Of a stretch of DNA of 64,000 bases, positions 58,978 to 64,000 are shown one piece after another; position 1 is the stretch's first letter, and each line of letters opens with the position of its first letter. Position numbers and translations under genes: made by a program. Under the pieces are notes generated by a model that saw only the letters and a list, made by a program, of their open reading frames with translations, was not told where the DNA came from and ran no database searches. Source of the DNA: Pontibacter roseus DSM 17521 (GTDB lineage Bacteria; Bacteroidota; Bacteroidia; Cytophagales; Hymenobacteraceae); the NCBI RefSeq assembly GCF_000373265.1, contig NZ_KB890761.1:1042599-1106598 (forward strand). Direction: 5' to 3'.

Positions 58978-60969
58978 CTATCTGTCTATACCTCGTCCTT
59001 GTAAGGTAGGCTTGATGAGCCTGAACTCCACACGGCGGTTGATGCGTCGGTCCTCCTCGGTTTTCTCTTCGCGCAGCGGCTTGGTGCTGCCAAAGCCATA
59101 GGCATCTATACGGCCCTCCTCAATGCGCACCTTCTGCTGGATGTAGTACATGATGGCATCGGCACGGTCCTGTGACAGGACTTTGTTGAAATCCGGGTCG
59201 CCGGCTGCGTCGGTGTGGCCTGCTATCTCCAACCGGAAACTGGGGTTCTCCACCAGAAAGAAGGCCACCTCGTCCAAGATATTGTGCATATCCGCTGTGA
59301 TGGTCGATTCGTTCGGGTCAAACTCTATGTTTTGGAAAACCAGCGGTATGTTGTGGTCAATCACGGTGGCCATGATTTGGAACGACGTGTCCTGCTTCAG
59401 GGCCAATTCCCGCTCAATGGTGAAGAAATCCGGGCTTTGGATAATCATCATGTAACGGGCATTGTCAATCAGGTTGAAAGCGAAGGTGCCGTCCGGGCGG
59501 ATGTACTTGGAGGAAATCTCAATGCCGTTGTCCAGGTCGATGATGGAGATAATCCCCGTGAGTGGCCGGTTGGAAACAGAATCGCGCAGGGTGCCCTCCA
59601 CCTTCGTCACCGCCAGCGGGTGCGCCTCCATGGGCAGCGGGAAAGAGTACAGGTCCAGGTTCTTGATGTCGCTCTCCTCAGAGCGGGCGTAATACAGGTT
59701 CTTCGACTGCGAATCGATGGTGAAGTAGTACTCGCTGCCCCGCCCGTTCACCAGCGGCCCTATGTTACGCGGTTCCTGCCAGCGGCCTCCCACCAGGTAG
59801 GTTTTGTAGATGTCGAAGTCGCCGAAATTGAAAAGCTGTCCGCGTGAGCTGAAGTACAGCACCTTGTACTTGGGGTGATAAAACGGACTCACCTCACTTT
59901 GGCGTGTGTTGATAACGGGGCCCATGTTCTTCGCCGGAGCCCAGCCACCGCTCTTCATTTTGTAGGTATAGTAGATGTCGGATAGACCGAAGCCGCCTAA
60001 GCGGTCAGAGGCAAAGTATAGCGTGTCCTCGTTGGGTGACAGTGTAGGCTGGGAATCCCAGGCGGAGGTGTTCACGTTCGGTCCCAGGTTCTCAATTTCG
60101 TGCCAGGTGCCGTCCGGCTGCAGCGTGGCCTTGTAGAGGTCGCAGTTGCCATACCCATCCGGAGACTCGCAGCGGGCAAAGTACAGCGTCTTGCCGTCGC
60201 GGCTGAGGGTAGCCGAGCCTTCGTTGTAAATGCTGTTGATGGGCTTGCCAAATGACTGCGCCTCACTCCAAAAATCGCCGGACCCATCTGAGTAGAACAG
60301 GTCCTCGTTCACTTTGTCCTCCAGTCCCTGACCCTGTATGTTGCGCTTGGAGGTGAAAATGAGCTTGTTGTTCTCGGCGCTGAGGGTAGGACCATAATCC
60401 TCGTAAGGGGAGTTGATGCCGTTGCCCATGTTCAAATACACCCCGCGCGGCGGCTTGTAGGTCGATAGGGACTTGCGGTACTCCACCAGCTCGTAATAAT
60501 AGCTCAGCGGCACATAGTAGTCCTTGGTGTTCTGCTCCAGCGAGTCGTAGTAAGACTGCACCTGGCGTACATCGGTGCGGTGGTGCTTGAGCACGAGGCG
60601 GTATACCTCCATGGCCTGCTCCATCCGGCCCTGCCGCTCATAGAGCTGTCCCAGGCGCCACAGCAGGTTAGTGTCTTTGTAGAAGTTCTGTATGCCAAAG
60701 CTGCGTACGTAGGCCTCGAGGCGCGGCAGCGCCTGCGCGTACTGCTTCTTTTTCTCCAGTCGCTGTATCTCTGCGAGTTTTTTTGAGTCGCGGTAGTACG
60801 GAATTTTGTTTAGATTCGGGAATCCCAGGTGCATGGCCTGGCTCGGGGCCGTCTTAGTCGCTTTCACTTCGGGGCCCGATTCCAGCGGGATTTGTTTGAG
60901 CTGGGCGTTGCAAAGCGTGGGCAGCAGAAACAGGAGCAACAGGAAAGGAAGGGTGTAGATTTTTCTCAT
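58978..60969 (-). CDS. OmpA-family outer membrane protein with TPR and PD40 repeats
   Basis: MRKIYTLPFLLLLFLLPTLC is the signal peptide; a start six codons upstream was rejected. TPR-like helices at about 45-125 (LPRLEAYVRSFGIQNFYKDT, RMEQAMEVYRLVLKHH) are followed by a PD40 beta-propeller at about 190-430: GSATLSRDGKTLYFARCESP, QPTLSPNEDTLYFASDRLGG. A carboxypeptidase-regulatory-like domain (VEGTLRDSVSNRPLTGIISI) comes next. The OmpA peptidoglycan-binding domain ends the protein: RLEIAGHTDAAGDPDFNKVL, LSQDRADAIMYYI, GFGSTKPLREE, RRINRRVEFRL. This architecture is shared with the PorE-type component of the T9SS; whether this is PorE or another paralogue is not settled. Confidence 0.88.
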   Translation of the reverse strand: MRKIYTLPFLLLLFLLPTLCNAQLKQIPLESGPEVKATKTAPSQAMHLGFPNLNKIPYYRDSKKLAEIQRLEKKKQYAQALPRLEAYVRSFGIQNFYKDTNLLWRLGQLYERQGRMEQAMEVYRLVLKHHRTDVRQVQSYYDSLEQNTKDYYVPLSYYYELVEYRKSLSTYKPPRGVYLNMGNGINSPYEDYGPTLSAENNKLIFTSKRNIQGQGLEDKVNEDLFYSDGSGDFWSEAQSFGKPINSIYNEGSATLSRDGKTLYFARCESPDGYGNCDLYKATLQPDGTWHEIENLGPNVNTSAWDSQPTLSPNEDTLYFASDRLGGFGLSDIYYTYKMKSGGWAPAKNMGPVINTRQSEVSPFYHPKYKVLYFSSRGQLFNFGDFDIYKTYLVGGRWQEPRNIGPLVNGRGSEYYFTIDSQSKNLYYARSEESDIKNLDLYSFPLPMEAHPLAVTKVEGTLRDSVSNRPLTGIISIIDLDNGIEISSKYIRPDGTFAFNLIDNARYMMIIQSPDFFTIERELALKQDTSFQIMATVIDHNIPLVFQNIEFDPNESTITADMHNILDEVAFFLVENPSFRLEIAGHTDAAGDPDFNKVLSQDRADAIMYYIQQKVRIEEGRIDAYGFGSTKPLREEKTEEDRRINRRVEFRLIKPTLQGRGIDR

Positions 60970-60994
60970 CGGCACAGGGTATGACACCTGAAAC

Positions 60995-61002
60995 CAAAGA
61001 TA
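60995..61002 (-). promoter_or_regulatory. Candidate -7 box for the OmpA-family gene
   Basis: Minus-strand TATCTTTG is an exact match about 26 bases before the start. Confidence 0.5.
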
Positions 61003-61148
61003 TTGTTTTTTAAGGTATATTTTTGAAACGAAACCCCAAATAACACTTATAATTTAGGCAGCAGGCACCCATACAGCTGACAATTGATTTAATTAAAGCA
61101 CGCAACCGCTATTGGCACAGGACTTGACAATAGTACTGGCACAAGGTA

Positions 61149-61173
61149 TAGCACTAGTTTAGTGCTATCTTTA
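61149..61173 (+). promoter_or_regulatory. Candidate lon promoter with overlapping operator-like inverted repeat
   Basis: TAGCACTA and TAGTGCTA form a perfect 8-bp inverted repeat with a 3-base centre (GTT). Its right arm overlaps TATCTTTA (61166-61173), a near -7 box. The half-site resembles the CIRCE half-site TTAGCACTC, but the spacing is not that of CIRCE. Confidence 0.45.
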
Positions 61174-61180
61174 TGCCAAT

Positions 61181-63694
61181 ATGGCACTGATACAACCTAT
61201 GAACTATACACTAAAGAACTTTCTGCACAACCTCCTACTTGACTCCATGTCCTCAGACGACAACGACGATGTGATTCCGGTCATCACCACCGACCCGGAA
61301 GAGGAGTTGCTGCCAGAGGACATGCCAGACGAGCTGCCTATATTAGCCGTACGGAACACCGTGCTTTTCCCGGGAGTGGTGTTGCCTATAACGGTGAGCC
61401 GCAAAAAATCGGTGCGCCTGGTGCGCAAGGCCCATAAAGGCGACAAGACCATTGGTGTGGTGGCCCAACTCAACACCAACAGCGACGACCCTTCCAGCGA
61501 GGATTTGTACAGCATTGGCACCATGGCCAAAATCCTGAAGATGCTGGTGCTGCCCGACGGCAACACGACCATCATCATACAGGGGCAGAGCCGTTTCAAA
61601 ATTGAGGAGATTACGCAGGAAGACCCTTACCTGACGGCGCGTGTCAGCTATTGCAAAGACACCTTCCCGAATAAGAAGAGCAAAGAGGTGAAAGCCCTGG
61701 TGCAGTCGCTGAAAGATGCGGCAGCTAAGATGCTCAAGCTCAACCCCGAGATACCACAGGAAGCGCAGGTGGCGCTCGATAACATCGACAGCCCGAGCTT
61801 CCTGACACACTTCCTGTCGAGCAACCTGAACGTGGACGTAGCCCAGAAGCAGAAGCTGCTGGAGGTGAATGACGGCGTAGAGCGTGGCACACAGCTGCTC
61901 GAAATCATGCTCCGCGAGATACAGTTGCTGGAGCTCAAGCAGGAAATCCATACCAAGGTACATACCGACATTGACCAGCAGCAGCGCGACTACTTCCTGC
62001 GGCAGCAGATAAAAGTATTGCAGGACGAACTGGGGCAGGAGGGGCCTGACCAAGAGATAGAGCGCTTCCGCGAGCGCGCCACCAAAAAGAAGTGGCCGGA
62101 GCAGGTAGCCAAGCACTTCAACAAGGAGATAGAGCGCCTGGCGCGCCTCAACCCGCAGGCTGCCGAGTACCCGGTGGCGGTGAACTACATTGAGTTCCTG
62201 CTCGACCTGCCCTGGAACGAGCAGACGAAGGACAACTTCAACCTCAAGCGCACTAAGAAGATACTCGACGCGGACCACTATGGTCTGGAGAAAGTGAAGG
62301 AGCGCATACTGGAGTACCTGGCGGTGCTCAAGCTCAAGAAAGACATGAAAGCGCCCATCCTGTGCCTATATGGCCCTCCCGGGGTGGGTAAAACCTCCCT
62401 GGGACGTTCTATTGCCACCGCGTTGGGACGTAACTATGTCAGAATGTCACTGGGCGGCGTACGCGATGAGGCCGAGATACGGGGCCACCGCCGTACCTAC
62501 GTGGGGGCGATGCCCGGCAAAATCATCAGCCAAATCAAGAAAGTGGGCTCCTCTAACCCGGTGATTATTCTGGATGAGATAGACAAACTGGCTTCTGACT
62601 TCCGCGGTGACCCATCTTCGGCGTTGCTGGAGGTGCTGGACCCGGAGCAGAACCATACTTTCATGGACAATTACCTGGATGTGGAATACGACCTGTCCAA
62701 GGTGCTGTTCATCGCCACAGCCAACTCCCTGGATACCATTCAGCCCGCCCTGCGCGACCGAATGGAGATTATCGAGCTGACCGGCTATACCATGGAGGAG
62801 AAGACCGAGATTGCCAAGCGCCACCTCGTACCGAAGCAGGTGAAAGACCACGGGCTGGAGGAAGAGGACGTGAAGATGCCAAAAGCCACAATCCAGAAAG
62901 TGATTGAGGATTACACCCGTGAATCGGGGGTGCGTAGCTTGGAGCGCAAAATCGGGCGCCTGGTGCGCAACACGGCCAAACTGAAGGCGATGGAGGAGAA
63001 GTATACTCCGAGCATCAAACCGGAGGACGTGGTGAAGATACTGGGACCGGAGACGTTCGACAAAGAGATTTACCAGGATATCGATACGGCCGGTGTTGTA
63101 ACGGGACTGGCTTGGACCTCAGTGGGTGGCGACATCCTGTTCATTGAAAGCATTCTGAGCAAAGGCAAAGGCAAGTTGACGCTGTCGGGCCAGTTGGGTG
63201 ACGTGATGAAGGAGTCCGCTATGACGGCCCTCTCCTACCTGCGCGCCCACGCCGAGCTGCTGGACATCGACTACCGTATATTCGAGCAGTACGACCTGCA
63301 CATCCACTTCCCGGAGGGTGCCGTGCCGAAGGACGGTCCGTCGGCAGGTATAGCCATCTTCACCTCCATCGCCTCCGTGTTCACGCAGCGCAAGGTGAAG
63401 CCGCGGCTGGCCATGACGGGTGAGATTACGCTGCGGGGCAAAGTGCTGCCAGTGGGAGGTATAAAAGAGAAAATCTTAGCAGCCAAACGTGCCGGAATAA
63501 CTGATATTATCCTGTGCCAGAAAAACAAGAAGGACATCAGCGAAATACCAGACCAGTACATCAAAGGTCTGACCATACACTATGTAGACCGCGTAGACGA
63601 CGTGATTAAGATAGCGCTGCTGAAGCAGAAGGTGAAATATCCGCTCAACCTGAAGGTGACGGAGGACAACAAGAAAGTAGACGCGGATTACTAA
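61181..63694 (+). CDS. lon: Lon protease (endopeptidase La)
   Basis: Lon is the ATP-dependent hexameric protease that degrades damaged and regulatory proteins in the cytoplasm. The N-terminal substrate-binding domain begins at about residue 50 ([20 protein letters not shown]). The AAA+ module has Walker [21 protein letters not shown] near 396 and [20 protein letters not shown], with Walker [11 protein letters not shown]. The proteolytic domain has the Ser/Lys dyad: [20 protein letters not shown] (Ser near 720) and [14 protein letters not shown] (Lys near 762). Three in-frame ATG starts exist (61181, 61199, 61247); the promoter-like site fits a later start if a normal leader is needed. 837 residues at most, usual for the family. 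Confidence 0.96.
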   Translation: MALIQPMNYTLKNFLHNLLLDSMSSDDNDDVIPVITTDPEEELLPEDMPDELPILAVRNTVLFPGVVLPITVSRKKSVRLVRKAHKGDKTIGVVAQLNTNSDDPSSEDLYSIGTMAKILKMLVLPDGNTTIIIQGQSRFKIEEITQEDPYLTARVSYCKDTFPNKKSKEVKALVQSLKDAAAKMLKLNPEIPQEAQVALDNIDSPSFLTHFLSSNLNVDVAQKQKLLEVNDGVERGTQLLEIMLREIQLLELKQEIHTKVHTDIDQQQRDYFLRQQIKVLQDELGQEGPDQEIERFRERATKKKWPEQVAKHFNKEIERLARLNPQAAEYPVAVNYIEFLLDLPWNEQTKDNFNLKRTKKILDADHYGLEKVKERILEYLAVLKLKKDMKAPILCLYGPPGVGKTSLGRSIATALGRNYVRMSLGGVRDEAEIRGHRRTYVGAMPGKIISQIKKVGSSNPVIILDEIDKLASDFRGDPSSALLEVLDPEQNHTFMDNYLDVEYDLSKVLFIATANSLDTIQPALRDRMEIIELTGYTMEEKTEIAKRHLVPKQVKDHGLEEEDVKMPKATIQKVIEDYTRESGVRSLERKIGRLVRNTAKLKAMEEKYTPSIKPEDVVKILGPETFDKEIYQDIDTAGVVTGLAWTSVGGDILFIESILSKGKGKLTLSGQLGDVMKESAMTALSYLRAHAELLDIDYRIFEQYDLHIHFPEGAVPKDGPSAGIAIFTSIASVFTQRKVKPRLAMTGEITLRGKVLPVGGIKEKILAAKRAGITDIILCQKNKKDISEIPDQYIKGLTIHYVDRVDDVIKIALLKQKVKYPLNLKVTEDNKKVDADY

Positions 63695-63855
63695 GGGCCT
63701 CTTCACCTGCTGTAGAGTGTACTTCAAGGCGGCAGGTATAGAGGCATTCTTTAGGTATGGCCTGTTAAGTTGATTGAGGAAGATGTTTCCCATACCTCAG
63801 CCCCGTCCAGATTCGTTCTTGTAAGAAGAGACAAAGAGTACGGCAGAAACCCGAG

Positions 63856-63879
63856 CAGGGTGTTCTGCCCTGTTTTTTT
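63856..63879 (+). terminator. Hairpin terminator behind lon
   Basis: CAGGG pairs with CCCTG around TGTTCTG and is followed by seven T residues, just before hslU. Confidence 0.7.
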
Positions 63880-63896
63880 AATTTAAAGCATCTAAA

Positions 63897-64000
63897 ATGT
63901 TAGATTCAATAGAGCATTTAACCCCAGCCCAAATTGTAGCGGAGCTGGATAAATATATCATCGGGCAACAGGACGCCAAACGGAACGTGGCCATTGCGCT
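63897..64000 (+). CDS. hslU: HslU (ClpY) protease ATPase subunit, N-terminal start only
   Basis: The last 104 bases encode [20 protein letters not shown] followed by [14 protein letters not shown]. This is the conserved opening of HslU (L-T-P-x-x-I-V-x-E-L-D-x-Y-I-I-G-Q-x-x-A-K), and not of ClpX, which starts with a zinc finger. HslU is the ATPase ring that unfolds substrates for the HslV protease. The 3' part is cut off by the window edge. It lies on the same strand as lon, with a terminator between them, so it probably has its own promoter. Confidence 0.9.
   Translation, partial: MLDSIEHLTPAQIVAELDKYIIGQQDAKRNVAIA

Noticed and set aside
61149..61173. CIRCE element before lon
   Set aside because: The half-sites are similar to CIRCE, but the centre is 3 bases instead of 9 and the last base of each arm differs; kept only as an unnamed operator candidate.
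61343..62278. Open frame of 311 codons on the minus strand
   Set aside because: Antisense to lon; Leu/Val-rich shadow.
63897..64000. clpX start
   Set aside because: The N-terminus lacks the zinc-finger domain of ClpX and matches the HslU opening instead.
1..64000. tRNA or rRNA genes
   Set aside because: I looked for T-loop and anticodon-arm patterns in the spacers and saw none; a covariance-model search would be needed for a firm negative.

Overview
The window looks like chromosomal DNA of a moderately GC-rich member of the Bacteroidota, most likely the Cytophagales/Hymenobacteraceae (Pontibacter-like); the genus is an inference from protein flavour only. Support comes from a type IX secretion C-terminal signal, a gliding-type beta-propeller, many A/T-rich -7 boxes of the form TAnnTTTG, an N-terminally extended Rho, a long-tailed S16 and a methylmalonyl-CoA mutase of two separate subunits. 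Nearly all of it is ordinary core genome. No prophage, CRISPR array, rRNA or tRNA was recognised, and the only transposase-like gene is a REP-associated (RAYT) one.

Layout. 1-6.8 kb: end of polX, a GT9 glycosyltransferase, a TraB/GumN protein, a small unknown protein, serS and rho. 6.9-10.4 kb (minus strand): a membrane protein, a UbiA-type prenyltransferase and a membrane-attached methyltransferase that look like one unit, then a YciI-like secreted protein and an unknown protein. 10.5-16 kb: PBP1A, a TIGR01777 epimerase, folE with a PTPS-family gene, and a secreted coiled-coil protein. 16.0-16.6 kb is a gene-free repeat cluster. 16.6-22.5 kb: a lipoprotein built on a pyrophosphatase fold without its catalytic acids, the rpsP-rimM-trmD-rplS ribosomal block, a desaturase, a pseudouridine synthase and panB. 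22.5-29 kb: divergent lptD versus amidase-mlaD (envelope), then an acyl-CoA carboxylase beta subunit. 29-34.6 kb: SirB1-like protein, redoxin, phosphopantetheinyl transferase, a WD40-DivIVA-FolB operon and meaB. 34.7-40.7 kb: propeller protein, a second repeat cluster, trehalase, two paralogous Thr-Gly-repeat lipoproteins, and the RAYT with a palindrome array. 40.7-45.3 kb: mutA, an NTF2-like lipoprotein and mutB. 45.5-54.5 kb: M20 hydrolase, T9SS cargo, a 5'-nucleotidase encoded as two separate proteins, dnaA, a small PH-like membrane protein, OsmC and a GH3-like enzyme. 54.5-64 kb: dxr-rseP-LysM-DUF6702, an OmpA-family protein, lon and the start of hslU.

How the genes work together: carboxylase beta, MeaB, MutA and MutB belong to acyl-CoA/propionyl-CoA/methylmalonyl-CoA metabolism although they are scattered; LptD, MlaD, PBP1A, amidase, RseP, LysM and OmpA proteins serve the cell envelope; Lon and HslU serve proteolysis.

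The most striking signal is not a gene. The short word GGTATA (often within CAGGTATAG / CTATACCTG) is scattered through genes and spacers on both strands at roughly eight times the expected frequency by a hand count of the first 10 kb. It behaves like a genome-wide signature word and sometimes occurs as head-to-head pairs in spacers and terminators. Several intergenic repeats (a composite repeat present twice, three inverted-repeat elements, a palindrome array behind the RAYT, tandem GAGTTAA arrays on both sides of mutB) add to the non-coding structure.
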